Shown here piece after piece: positions 11,642-20,465 of a stretch of DNA of 64,000 bases. Both the position numbers and the translations under genes were made by a program. Each line of letters opens with the position of its first letter. Within the stretch, counting starts at the first letter, position 1. The notes under the pieces are model-generated. The model ran no database searches, was not told the DNA's origin, and worked only from the letters and a program-made list of their open reading frames with translations. Origin of the DNA: Aliidiomarina indica (GTDB lineage: Bacteria; Pseudomonadota; Gammaproteobacteria; Enterobacterales; Alteromonadaceae); the NCBI RefSeq assembly GCF_015354615.1, contig NZ_JACAVQ010000006.1:62001-126000 (forward strand). The letters are read 5' to 3'.

Positions 11642-12631
11642 CAGGGCGGGAATAATGTCTTCGGCCATATAGGTTTGCCATTTTTTTCCAAACCAAGATA
11701 GAAAACGCTTTCGTTGGCGCTGGTAGTGACTCAGGGCGTCTTCAAGTAACGCCTCAGATTCTGCTAGCTGCTCAATCACAGCCCAGTCATTCCAAACGGA
11801 AAATAATCCCCAGTCGGCGCGATGAATCTCACAGCCCGGTAAACGATAATGGAAGGTAGGCCGGGCTTTGATAAGGTCATCGGGCACCGCATTCATAACT
11901 CGCTTTTCGTCGAGATGGCGAAACAGCGGCAACATATCCAAGGCTCTATTGCGTGTTGGGTTGTCAGCAAGATAATCGTCCATAAGTTGCTCCAATGACG
12001 GGGCATAGTCAGGATCGAGTACTTTATCCAAATACTTGCTTGGGAAAGGGTCAATAAAACTGCTGATACGTCGGGATATATCAGGCGCAATGCGCTTTAA
12101 CAGCCAATCGTAGCAACAGAGAAAGGATTGCAAGTAGCGCGTAATGGTTTGCGCTTGGGTGTCAGGTACTTCAGGGTTAAGTTGCATGCCAAACGCATAC
12201 GCTAAGCTGTCGGATGAGCCGCGTGCGCCGGCTTTCCGCAGATGCTCGATCAGTGTTTCCACTTGTTCTAAGCGTGATAGTGGCAGAGGAGGGCTGACAA
12301 TTTCCACCGGAACAACACTCTCAGCAATCCAGGCAAGGCCCTTTTCTGCTGATTTTTGCCATTCTTCCTGATGCTCTTCCCGTCCTAGTTTTTTTAGATA
12401 ACTGTAGTCAAATTCTATAACCCAGGGACCCGCATCGTCGCCACTAATCTCTCGTTCGTAGCGTCCTTTACTTGCGGTTTCGGTGCTGACATCGAGCTCG
12501 GACAGAAATTTTTCAACAATGTCTGTCACCGCATCTAATGACAACGCGCCCAACTCAATTTCTACGCCGACACGTCGCTCGCTGTCGTCTTCAGTGGTGC
12601 GACGAGGCACCGAAACCAATGATTCAGACAT
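11618..12631 (-). CDS. Putative amidoligase (COOH-NH2 ligase, Amidoligase_2 family)
   Basis: A 337-aa soluble protein resembling the glutamine-synthetase-like amidoligases, which are thought to form amide bonds between a carboxylate and an amine using ATP. Visible family features are VGVEIELG near residue 23, VIEFDYSYLKK near 70 (acid-rich metal/ATP sites in the family), EIVSPPLPL near 110, and FGMQLNPEVPD near 150 followed by TRYLQSFLCCYDWLL. GGAGGAG precedes the ATG by 10 bases and lies inside the end of the upstream gamma-glutamylcyclotransferase-like gene, 6 bases away, so the two form an operon. Substrates are unknown. Confidence 0.75.
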   Translation of the reverse strand: MSESLVSVPRRTTEDDSERRVGVEIELGALSLDAVTDIVEKFLSELDVSTETASKGRYEREISGDDAGPWVIEFDYSYLKKLGREEHQEEWQKSAEKGLAWIAESVVPVEIVSPPLPLSRLEQVETLIEHLRKAGARGSSDSLAYAFGMQLNPEVPDTQAQTITRYLQSFLCCYDWLLKRIAPDISRRISSFIDPFPSKYLDKVLDPDYAPSLEQLMDDYLADNPTRNRALDMLPLFRHLDEKRVMNAVPDDLIKARPTFHYRLPGCEIHRADWGLFSVWNDWAVIEQLAESEALLEDALSHYQRQRKRFLSWFGKKWQTYMAEDIIPALLEQRKKD

Positions 12632-12637
12632 AAGCGG

Positions 12638-13060
12638 CTACTCCTCCAATATGGGCTGAATATCTGAAATAAGGCGATATACCCACGCGTGTTCTCCGTC
12701 CTCAAGTGTATACAAGTAACGTTCATACTTCACGCCGACACGTTCATAGCGATCAAGACGCCGCAGTTGAGTCGGGGTGACGTAGAAAATAACCCCCTCG
12801 GTGACCGAGTCTTCATCGGGCAATAAATCCAATCCGTATCGCCGATACCCTCCCAATTTCGCGGGTTCCGTCGGCACGTAGCGGCGAATAATTAAAGAGC
12901 GTACAAAATGATTTCTTAACGTGCCAAAGGCAAAAACACGATGGGTTGCCTCCTCATCAATGTCCAACGTGGTGTCGGAATAAGTGAACGAAAATGGGCT
13001 AATCCAGATCCACCAAAAAATAACGCCCGCGACAAATAATGCAAACAATGCGTAGCTCAT
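12638..13060 (-). CDS. Membrane-anchored gamma-glutamylcyclotransferase-like protein (AIG2/GGCT fold)
   Basis: A small protein of about 140 aa with an N-terminal hydrophobic helix (ALFALFVAGVIFWWIWI) followed by a GGCT-like domain: FAFGTLRNHFV is the substrate-loop signature (usually YGTL) and LDRYERVG contains the expected catalytic Glu. GGCT enzymes release 5-oxoproline from gamma-glutamyl amines. The ATG at 13060 follows GTGAGAG; a GTG at 13069 is also in frame. Being the first gene of an operon with an amidoligase, it may trim or recycle gamma-glutamyl conjugates made by that partner, probably at the membrane surface. The pairing is seen; the shared pathway is inference. Confidence 0.7.
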   Translation of the reverse strand: MSYALFALFVAGVIFWWIWISPFSFTYSDTTLDIDEEATHRVFAFGTLRNHFVRSLIIRRYVPTEPAKLGGYRRYGLDLLPDEDSVTEGVIFYVTPTQLRRLDRYERVGVKYERYLYTLEDGEHAWVYRLISDIQPILEE

Positions 13061-13185
13061 AGCTCTCACGTTTTGATTCCATGTTGTGGGTTAATTTTTA
13101 ATGTTTATCATCTAAAGCTTAGACGAAACACGAAAGAACATACATAATTGGTTGTTCATATAACGATAACAAGTGAGAGCTCGTA

Positions 13186-14877
13186 ATGCGAAATTTCCTA
13201 AGAAAAGCAAGTGCTCAGCGACTCGGCATGGTGTTGGCGGCTAGCACACTCATATTGGCCGCATGCGGCGAGGCCCCGAGTCCGACCTCGCACGCTGATG
13301 ATCGTGCGCGTAGCGAACTGGTGCCTGGTACTGAGCACCGTTTAGATATTTATGTGTCTGTGCCCATGGATGTAGACATTTCCCATTTGTCGGATCAAAA
13401 AAAGCAACTTATAAGCGTGCTGATTGATGCTGCTGACATTATGGATGAGCTATTTTGGATGCAAGCATACCCCGGTGATCGGGATGCCCTGTTAGCCAGC
13501 ATTGATGATCCGAAAGTGCGTACTTTTGCCGAAATTAATTACGGCCCTTGGGACCGACTTAACAACATGGCGCCCTTTATTCAAGGGTATGGTCCTAAGC
13601 CCTTGGGTGCGAATTACTATCCTGCAGATATGACGCGGGAAGAGTTCGATGCCACTGAGCTGGCGGATAAAGACAGTCTATATACCTTAGTGCGTCGTGA
13701 TGACGAAGGTGCGCTCTATACCGTGGCGTACAATGAGAAGTATGCAGAGCAACTTCAACGGGCAGCCGATCTTCTGATGCAGGCAGCTGAGTTGGCTGAA
13801 GATCCGTTGTTCTCCCGTTATTTACAAATGCGGGCAGAGGCGTTCTTAAGCAACGAATATCAAGCGTCAGATTATGCGTGGATGGATATGGTTGATAACA
13901 CCGTTGATGTGATTATTGGTCCTATCGAAACCTACGAAGATCGCCTCTTTGGTTACAAAGCAGGATTTGAAGCCTATGTGTTGGTCAAGGACATGGCGTG
14001 GAGTGAGCGTTTAGCGGTTTATGCGGACACTCTGCCAGCTTTGCAGCGCGGCTTACCGGTGCCCGATGAATACAAAGCGGAAGAACCAGGCAGCGAAGCA
14101 CAGTTAAATGCCTATGACGTTGTTTACTATGCGGGCCATTCAAATGCCGGTAGCAAAACCATCGCGGTGAATTTGCCAAATGACGAAGAAGTACAATTGG
14201 CAAAAGGAACTCGCCGTTCGCAATTGAAAAACGCGATGCAGGCAAAATTTGATGAAATTCTCGTTCCTATCGCTGATGTGCTGATCGCGCCAGATCAACG
14301 TCAGCACATTACCTTTGATGCTTTCTTCGCGAACACGATGTTCCACGAAGTTGCGCACGGCCTCGGCATTAAAAATACCATTACCGGCGAAGGTCCGGTG
14401 CGTAATGCCTTGCGTGAATACGCAGCGCCGCTAGAAGAAGGTAAAGCGGATATTCTGGGTTTATATATGGTGACTCAGTTATTGGAAGAGGGCATTCTCA
14501 CCGACGGTCAACTTGAAGATTATTATGTCACCTTCCTTGCCGGTATTTTCCGCTCGGTTCGTTTCGGTGCTTCGAGTGCCCATGGCCAAGCCAATATGAT
14601 TCGCTTTAACTACTTTGAGCAGGCTGGTGCATTTGTACGTGACGATGCCGGCTTCTATTCTGTGGATATGGAAAACATGCGGGCGGCGATGAATAGTTTG
14701 TCGGAACTGATTCTGCGCTTGCAAGGGGATGGCGACTACGAAGGTACCGCGCGTTTGTTTGCGGAAATGGGCGGTATCGGTCCTGATTTGCAAGCCGAGC
14801 TCGATCGTATTGATGCAGCCAATATTCCGGTAGATATCGTGTTTGAACAAGGTAAGCGTCCATTAGGGCTTGAATAA
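13186..14877 (+). CDS. Dipeptidyl-peptidase III-like (M49-related) zinc metallopeptidase lipoprotein
   Basis: A 563-aa lipoprotein with signal peptide ending TLILAAC. The zinc site is FHEVAHGLGI (HEXXH, about residue 387) with the second Glu in EEGKADILGLY about 30 residues later, matching the DPP III-like family. Classical DPP III has the longer HEXXGH; the five-residue form is known in DPP III-like domains such as those fused to plant Nudix hydrolases. Substrates are probably oligopeptides in the periplasm. It is transcribed divergently from the GGCT/amidoligase operon across 125 bases. A hairpin terminator follows. Confidence 0.85.
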   Translation: MRNFLRKASAQRLGMVLAASTLILAACGEAPSPTSHADDRARSELVPGTEHRLDIYVSVPMDVDISHLSDQKKQLISVLIDAADIMDELFWMQAYPGDRDALLASIDDPKVRTFAEINYGPWDRLNNMAPFIQGYGPKPLGANYYPADMTREEFDATELADKDSLYTLVRRDDEGALYTVAYNEKYAEQLQRAADLLMQAAELAEDPLFSRYLQMRAEAFLSNEYQASDYAWMDMVDNTVDVIIGPIETYEDRLFGYKAGFEAYVLVKDMAWSERLAVYADTLPALQRGLPVPDEYKAEEPGSEAQLNAYDVVYYAGHSNAGSKTIAVNLPNDEEVQLAKGTRRSQLKNAMQAKFDEILVPIADVLIAPDQRQHITFDAFFANTMFHEVAHGLGIKNTITGEGPVRNALREYAAPLEEGKADILGLYMVTQLLEEGILTDGQLEDYYVTFLAGIFRSVRFGASSAHGQANMIRFNYFEQAGAFVRDDAGFYSVDMENMRAAMNSLSELILRLQGDGDYEGTARLFAEMGGIGPDLQAELDRIDAANIPVDIVFEQGKRPLGLE

Positions 14878-14931
14878 TTCTGCCCTGAGGCTTGAGAAGC
14901 CCCTGTAAAGATCACTAAAAAATACGTGTAA

Positions 14932-14983
14932 AAGCCAAGTGAGGTTAGTGAAATTCGCTAACCGAGCTTGGCTTTTTATTTTT
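14932..14983 (+). terminator. Rho-independent terminator of the M49-like gene
   Basis: A nested hairpin: outer stem AAGCCAAG / CTTGGCTT, inner stem GGTTAG / CTAACC, ending in a T-rich tract. Confidence 0.8.
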
Positions 14984-15119
14984 AAATAAAAAATAACTCT
15001 TAATAATCAGATAAATATAATTTCTGGCATGGTTTCTGCTTCATTACCATTAACAATCGCTGAACAACCTCATGCAGCCATTGTGAATTTGTTTAATGAC
15101 AGTGACTAGGAGAACCAGA

Positions 15120-15932
15120 ATGATTACCTCACTGATTTTGTCAGCAAGTATCGCACTCGCTAGCGCAGCACCTGCAGATCAGAATAATTTTTCAATTAGC
15201 AATCAATTACACAGCGGTTTTCACAAACAACAGTGTAATTTTAAGTTTGATCGGGATATTCGCGCGTCATATCAGGAACTCCTGGTAACCGACGGCGGTG
15301 TTGAGCAAATGCGTATTTCCGCTAATGGTGACCTTTATCTCAATGGTGCCGCTATCGATGTAGATAGCGAAACGCGGGGCCTGTTGATTAGTTACAAGAA
15401 CGGCGTCACCGACCAAGCCATCTTTGTAGCTGAAGTTATGGATGAAGCGCTTGAAATGACTTCGTTTGCGCTAACCACGGCGTTCTCTGAACTATTCGGC
15501 GAAAATCACAAAGTGATTCAGCGAGTAGAGAACTTACAAGATCGCCTGCGTCATGATTTCAACACCATTGCCTATCAAGACCAGCAAGTTTACGTGGTAC
15601 AGGGAAGCCAGCTCGACGCCTTTGGTGACCGCTTGTCCACGACGCTGGATGAAGAGCTCGAATCGATTATTACCGAGTCTATGGGCAGCATGATGATGAT
15701 GGTTGGCCGTATGCTGATGAGTGGCTCTGGATCAATTGAAGATCGCATGAATCAATTCGAAGAGCGGATGGAGAATATGGCCGAAGTGCTTGAGTCAAGC
15801 ATGGAGGCCAAAGGCCAAGCCTTGGAAGTGAAAGGTGAAGCCATGTGTCAGCAGTTGCAACAATTAAGTGCAACTGAGGCACAAATTGCAGCGCAAGTTC
15901 CCGAGTTTGATGCATATCGGATCTTGCACTGA
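15120..15932 (+). CDS. DUF2884 family exported protein (YggN-like)
   Basis: A 270-aa exported protein of unknown function. The ATG at 15120 is chosen because AGGAG lies 7 bases upstream and because it begins directly with a signal peptide (MITSLILSASIALASAAPA); the longer frame from 15096 lacks this. The mature part has two Cys (near residues 38 and 250), a central beta-rich domain and a Met/Glu-rich helical stretch (ESMGSMMMMVGRMLMSG) near residue 185. DUF2884 proteins, represented by E. coli YggN, have no established function. It lies alone between two terminators. Confidence 0.8.
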   Translation: MITSLILSASIALASAAPADQNNFSISNQLHSGFHKQQCNFKFDRDIRASYQELLVTDGGVEQMRISANGDLYLNGAAIDVDSETRGLLISYKNGVTDQAIFVAEVMDEALEMTSFALTTAFSELFGENHKVIQRVENLQDRLRHDFNTIAYQDQQVYVVQGSQLDAFGDRLSTTLDEELESIITESMGSMMMMVGRMLMSGSGSIEDRMNQFEERMENMAEVLESSMEAKGQALEVKGEAMCQQLQQLSATEAQIAAQVPEFDAYRILH

Positions 15933-15980
15933 TGTAGTGAAGTAGAAGTACCAACATAGCAGCAGCAAAAAACGGAAAGC

Positions 15981-16003
15981 GGAGGGCATTGCCCTCCGTT
16001 TTT
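15981..16003. terminator. Convergent terminator between the DUF2884 and BCCT genes
   Basis: A 7-bp GC stem GGAGGGC / GCCCTCC with loop ATT and a T-run on the plus strand. A more distal T-run is present on the minus strand, so it may serve both genes. Confidence 0.75.
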
Positions 16004-16023
16004 CCGTTGCTGATCAGTTACTG

Positions 16024-18087
16024 TTAGCGGGATGGTTCGTTTGGACTCTCTAACTCATCCTTGCCGTCGATAAGGTCTTCATCATGTTGAGAGACATCCC
16101 AGGGCAAACTGCCTGGCGAGTGATGCCGGAAGTGCAGGTAGTTTTCAAACTGGTTTAAGACATCATCGATAATATCGGCTTCTTCAAACCCATATACATC
16201 ATAAGCCTGACCACCTTGGCGCAAAAACACTTCCGCTCGGAAATAGTCGTCTTCTCCGGATAACTGGGTAACCGCAAATCCAGGGCGATGATAACCACGC
16301 ATACGAATCTCATAAGTGAACTCAATTTCATCCCGTTCAACAGTGAGAATCACGCGGGTAGGCTCTTCTTCCATAACCACGTTAGCTTCCCACTTCTTAT
16401 CCGAGAGCTCTTGCTTCACTTTATTGAGGCAGGTGGCACAGGTGTTACGAATAAAGGCATCTACGCTTTCTTTGCTGGGGAAATCGACCATGCCAGCAAG
16501 GCGCTTCTTCCAATAATTGGCACCGGCGTGTACACCCCGACGATGTACCTGAGTATGGCTTCGTAAGCTGCTATATTGATGCCCTTCAATCACCAACGCG
16601 CGCCACATCCCCACCGCTGCAATCATCATAATAATGGCGAATGGCAGGGCACTGGCAATGGCGGCTGTCTGTAATGCAGTAAGGCCGCCAGCAAGCAACA
16701 AGATAGCGGCAACAACACCTTCCGTGCTTGCCCAGAAAACACGTTGCCATACCGGTGTGTTCATCACGCCACCAGAGGCAAGTGAATCGATGACCAGTGA
16801 ACCGGAGTCAGATGAGGTCACGAAGAACGTCATAATCAGAACAACGGTTACAAACGATAATATGCTGGTTAAGGGTAATCGCTCATAGAGCTTAAATAGA
16901 GCAATGGCTTGGTCGTCTTGAACTTCCGTAATCAGGGATTCATAGCCTTGCACCATAATCATGTGTAAGGCGGTATCACCAAATACGGAAAACCAGAAGA
17001 ACGTGAAAATAGTCGGCACTAGCATCACACCAAACACGAACTGGCGAATGGTGCGGCCGCGACTAATTTTGGCAATAAACAAGCCCACGAAGGGAGCCCA
17101 AGCAATGGTCCAGCCAAAGATAAACAGGGTCCAGTTTCCAATCCAATCGCTGCGGCTATACGCTTGTAAGTTAAAGGTGCGCTCGACAATATAGTTCAGG
17201 TAACTGCCGGTATTTTGCAGGAAGGTTTCAAGTATATGAACGGTTGGGCCAAACGCGAACACAAAGAGCAGCAAAAACAGTACCAGAGTCATATTAATGA
17301 TGGAAAGGCGCTTAATCCCCTTGTCTAAACCGGCCACCACCGACGCGATTGCCAGTAAGGTGATAAAGAAGATCACCACTACCTGCACGATCGTACTGAC
17401 AGGAATGGATGGCCATAAATAATTAAGACCCGCGTTAATTTGAATGACCGATAGCCCTAAGGTGGTGGCAATACCAAACATAGTGCCTAAAATGGCAAAG
17501 GTATCTACCGTGTGGCCGATGGGGCCATGAATGCGCTCGCCAATTAATGGAAATAGGGTGGATCGCATGGATAACGGCAAACCGTGACGAAACGAAAAAT
17601 AGGCCAGTACCAAACCGACGAGGCCATAAATAGCCCAAATATGAAAACCCCAATGAAAGTAGGAAATTTGCATAGCCTGTTTGGCAGCGTCGACAGTAAG
17701 AGCCGCTCCCGCAGGCGGTGATGCGTAATGCAACACGGGTTCAGACACGCCAAAAAATAGTAAGGCGATGCCGTAACCTGCCGAAAAGAGCATGGCGAAC
17801 CATGCCGGAAAGCTATACTCAGGCTCCGCATGGTCGGGGCCCAATTTCACGCGTCCCCAGCGTGATACAGCCACAATCACAATAAACATCAGGAATAAAG
17901 CGACGGCTAGCATATAGAACCAGCCAAAATCTTCCGTAATTCGTGCCAATACCGTCGAGAATACTTCCCCAGCGAGTTCAGGGTTGCTGAGGGTACCTAC
18001 GACCAAAAGAAAAATAACAACAACGGCGGGAATAAAAACAGGAAGAAGAAGTGCAGAACGCCATCGCGATGATTTGGCTGAACTCAT
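16024..18087 (-). CDS. BCCT family transporter (choline/betaine type) with long C-terminal domain
   Basis: Betaine-carnitine-choline transporter, 687 aa. About 12 membrane helices occupy residues 10-510. Family signatures include GYGIALLFFGVSEPVLHYASPP, HWGFHIWAIYGL, MFGIATTLGLSVIQINAGL and WTIAWAPFVGLFIAKISRG. The last 170 residues form a cytoplasmic domain ending in an acidic tail, as in BetT-like proteins where it senses osmotic strength. A halophilic or marine lifestyle would fit. No betaine synthesis genes are adjacent. GGAG precedes the ATG. The upstream region carries tandem palindromic repeats. Confidence 0.93.
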   Translation of the reverse strand: MSSAKSSRWRSALLLPVFIPAVVVIFLLVVGTLSNPELAGEVFSTVLARITEDFGWFYMLAVALFLMFIVIVAVSRWGRVKLGPDHAEPEYSFPAWFAMLFSAGYGIALLFFGVSEPVLHYASPPAGAALTVDAAKQAMQISYFHWGFHIWAIYGLVGLVLAYFSFRHGLPLSMRSTLFPLIGERIHGPIGHTVDTFAILGTMFGIATTLGLSVIQINAGLNYLWPSIPVSTIVQVVVIFFITLLAIASVVAGLDKGIKRLSIINMTLVLFLLLFVFAFGPTVHILETFLQNTGSYLNYIVERTFNLQAYSRSDWIGNWTLFIFGWTIAWAPFVGLFIAKISRGRTIRQFVFGVMLVPTIFTFFWFSVFGDTALHMIMVQGYESLITEVQDDQAIALFKLYERLPLTSILSFVTVVLIMTFFVTSSDSGSLVIDSLASGGVMNTPVWQRVFWASTEGVVAAILLLAGGLTALQTAAIASALPFAIIMMIAAVGMWRALVIEGHQYSSLRSHTQVHRRGVHAGANYWKKRLAGMVDFPSKESVDAFIRNTCATCLNKVKQELSDKKWEANVVMEEEPTRVILTVERDEIEFTYEIRMRGYHRPGFAVTQLSGEDDYFRAEVFLRQGGQAYDVYGFEEADIIDDVLNQFENYLHFRHHSPGSLPWDVSQHDEDLIDGKDELESPNEPSR

Positions 18088-18107
18088 AGGGAATGCTCCA
18101 TTTTAGG

Positions 18108-18240
18108 GTAACCAACGCAGTGCGTTGGCTACATCAAACACCTCATAACCAACGCAGTGCGTTGGCTACATCAAACACCTCATAACGCAGTGCGTTGGTT
18201 GCAAAAAAATACCTCGTAGCCAACGCACTGCGTTGGTCAG
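18108..18240. repeat. Tandem array of four palindromic repeats (CCAACGCA-N-TGCGTTGG)
   Basis: Cores lie at 18112-18128, 18149-18165, 18184-18198 (two bases shorter on the left) and 18220-18236. The first three are joined by the same 20-base linker (CTACATCAAACACCTCATAA), giving a 37-bp tandem unit; the third has lost 4 bases at the junction. The centre base is G, G, G, C. The remaining gap to 18407 shows no gene, only the leader of the channel gene. Confidence 0.95.
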
Positions 18241-18407
18241 GGGTCCACCTCAAACGCCTTTTCAAGGCTAGCAGCTTGAATCTGATTCACAAGTTTTTGC
18301 CAAGAACAGAGCCCTAATCACACATTTCCCCACTCAATTTGCGAGATTTTTCGCACATTTAGACGACCTTGTGTATGCTGAGAATAACTTTTTTTTAGGA
18401 TTCGTTT

Positions 18408-20348
18408 ATGCAACCTCTAAGCCTCTATCATCGTTTTAAATTCTATGTTGAACGTCTGCTCGCGGCTGGCCCGTTTTTTCAGCTGTTGGTGGTGTGGTGC
18501 ATCGTGGGTGTGATTTCTTTGATCGGAGGATTTTTAGTTTTTCTTGTTGCGCGTGAAGCCAGCTTTTCCGAAGAGCTATGGTGGTCATTTTTGCGTCTAT
18601 CCGACCCAGGCTACCTTGGCGACGATGAAGGCCTTGGTCGACGTTTTATTTCGACTATTCTTACTGTACTTGGGTATGTGCTATTTATGGGTACGCTGGT
18701 CGCCATTATGACGCAGTGGCTATTCCGTAAAATGAATCGATTAGAGCAAGGGCTCACCCCGGTCACGTTGAAGAATCACACGGTTATTTTAGGTTGGACA
18801 TCCCGCACTGTGCCGGTACTTCATGAGCTATTAGCGGGGCGATTTCGGAAGGATAGTCTACGACGTATCGTTGTGTTAGCAGACGATATAACAGCGGGCC
18901 CGACGACGCAGTTAGCGCAGGAGCCGTTAAGTACACGGCAACGGAATCGAGTGATATTGCGTTCTGGCGCATCGCTTAATCCTGAGCATCTACATCGGGT
19001 TGGTGTGGCGCATGCAGATACCGTGATCATCCCGGGGCGTTCACAGTCAGCAGAGCATGTTCTCACGGCCGATTCTGAAGTGATTAAAATTTTAATGAGT
19101 TTGGAAACCCATTATGGCCAATTGAAAAAGCGCCCTAAAGTGATTGCCGAGTTGCAGGATCCCGGCAAAGTGAATATTGCCGTTCATACCTATAAAGGAC
19201 CATTACAATTGGTGGCTAGTGATGCGGTTATTGCCCGAATTATGGTGCGAAGTGCCTTGTATCCGGGATTATTTGGCGCCATTAACGCGTTGTTGGTCGC
19301 CGAAGATCAAGGCCAAATTACCCCGGTATTGGCTAGTTCGTTTCATGGCGCACGTTGGCAATCGATTTATAGTCGTTTTAGTCAGGCCACTCCTTGTGGG
19401 GTGATACGGCGTAAAGATGGTAAAAAAGAGACCTTGCTGGCGCCTGACGGTGATTTCGTACTCGATGGCAGTGATGAAATTTTACTGTTAGCAGACAACC
19501 AACAAGGGGTGAGCCCGCGTCAGGGAGCGCGCACCGGCAAAGAAAAACCCTCGAAGCCAGAGGGCGATATTTTGCGTATGCCCAAGCGTCCGCGCAAGCG
19601 TTCGGTGCTTATGTTGGGGTGGAATAATAAGGTGCCTGCGGTGATGGCGGAAATGCGTCGAGACAGCCGCACTGAGTTTTCGATCATGCAGGTATCAACG
19701 ATGAATCTACTCGAACGAGAAATTCATTTGCGGGAACAACTGAATATCGAAACAGATACCTTGCCCAATATTCAGTGTATTCAAAAAGACTATACGGTTG
19801 AATCGAATCTGCGAGCCTTAAACCCCACTGATTTTGATGTGGTGATGTTGTTTTCGAGCGATCGGTTGGGTACCGGAGAGGAAGCGGACGCCCGCAGTAT
19901 CGTTGGCTTTATGGTGTTAGATTATCTTCTCAGTGAGCAGGAAAAATCTGGCGTCGCAGGGCAACGCGGGGGCACAAGGCCACAAGTGTTGGTGGAGCTC
20001 CATGATGCCAGTAATACCAGCTACGTAAGTCGTTCAGCCAATGAAGTTTTGGTGAGTCCGGTAGTAATTTCACATGTACTATCGCAAATCGCACGTTATC
20101 CGCAGTTGCGTTCGGTGTATGAACAGCTTCTGTCGTCGGATGGTGCTCGTTTAAGCTTACGGTCTGTGGCGCCGAGCCATTACGGCACAGTGGCTGTTGC
20201 CCAATTACAGCAGTATGCATTAAGCCAAGGTTGTGTGTTGTTGGGCGTTCAGCAGCAAGGACGAACTCAGCTCAATATGCCACGATCCGCGCAGATCAAG
20301 GTCGACGAAACACTGCAGTTAGTCGTGCTACAAGGGGCATCAGCCTAG
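18408..20348 (+). CDS. POLLUX/CASTOR-type ion channel with NAD-binding regulatory domains
   Basis: A 646-aa membrane protein. Two to three hydrophobic helices lie at residues 20-110 (FFQLLVVWCIVGVISLIGGF, FISTILTVLGYVLFMGTLVAIM) with a pore-like segment WWSFLRLSDPGYLG between them. Two TrkA-N/RCK-like cytoplasmic modules follow, beginning HTVILGWTSRTVPVLHELL and RSVLMLGWNNKVPAVMAEM. This order matches bacterial relatives of plant CASTOR/POLLUX cation channels, which conduct K+ or Ca2+ under ligand control. AGGA precedes the ATG. The ligand and the ion are not known. Confidence 0.85.
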   Translation: MQPLSLYHRFKFYVERLLAAGPFFQLLVVWCIVGVISLIGGFLVFLVAREASFSEELWWSFLRLSDPGYLGDDEGLGRRFISTILTVLGYVLFMGTLVAIMTQWLFRKMNRLEQGLTPVTLKNHTVILGWTSRTVPVLHELLAGRFRKDSLRRIVVLADDITAGPTTQLAQEPLSTRQRNRVILRSGASLNPEHLHRVGVAHADTVIIPGRSQSAEHVLTADSEVIKILMSLETHYGQLKKRPKVIAELQDPGKVNIAVHTYKGPLQLVASDAVIARIMVRSALYPGLFGAINALLVAEDQGQITPVLASSFHGARWQSIYSRFSQATPCGVIRRKDGKKETLLAPDGDFVLDGSDEILLLADNQQGVSPRQGARTGKEKPSKPEGDILRMPKRPRKRSVLMLGWNNKVPAVMAEMRRDSRTEFSIMQVSTMNLLEREIHLREQLNIETDTLPNIQCIQKDYTVESNLRALNPTDFDVVMLFSSDRLGTGEEADARSIVGFMVLDYLLSEQEKSGVAGQRGGTRPQVLVELHDASNTSYVSRSANEVLVSPVVISHVLSQIARYPQLRSVYEQLLSSDGARLSLRSVAPSHYGTVAVAQLQQYALSQGCVLLGVQQQGRTQLNMPRSAQIKVDETLQLVVLQGASA

Positions 20349-20465
20349 TTTAAGTGAACTTTATGCGAGGACGGCTTAGTATGGGTTGGTGGACTAGGCA
20401 AGCAAAGAGCGTGGGCTGTTAACGTCGATGCATGCTGATTTAAGTAGATGAATAAGGAGACTTCC

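Noticed and set aside
18108-18240. Possible small CRISPR array
   Set aside because: The units are perfect palindromes with identical, not unique, linkers, and there are no cas genes. Similar single copies occur elsewhere in the window.
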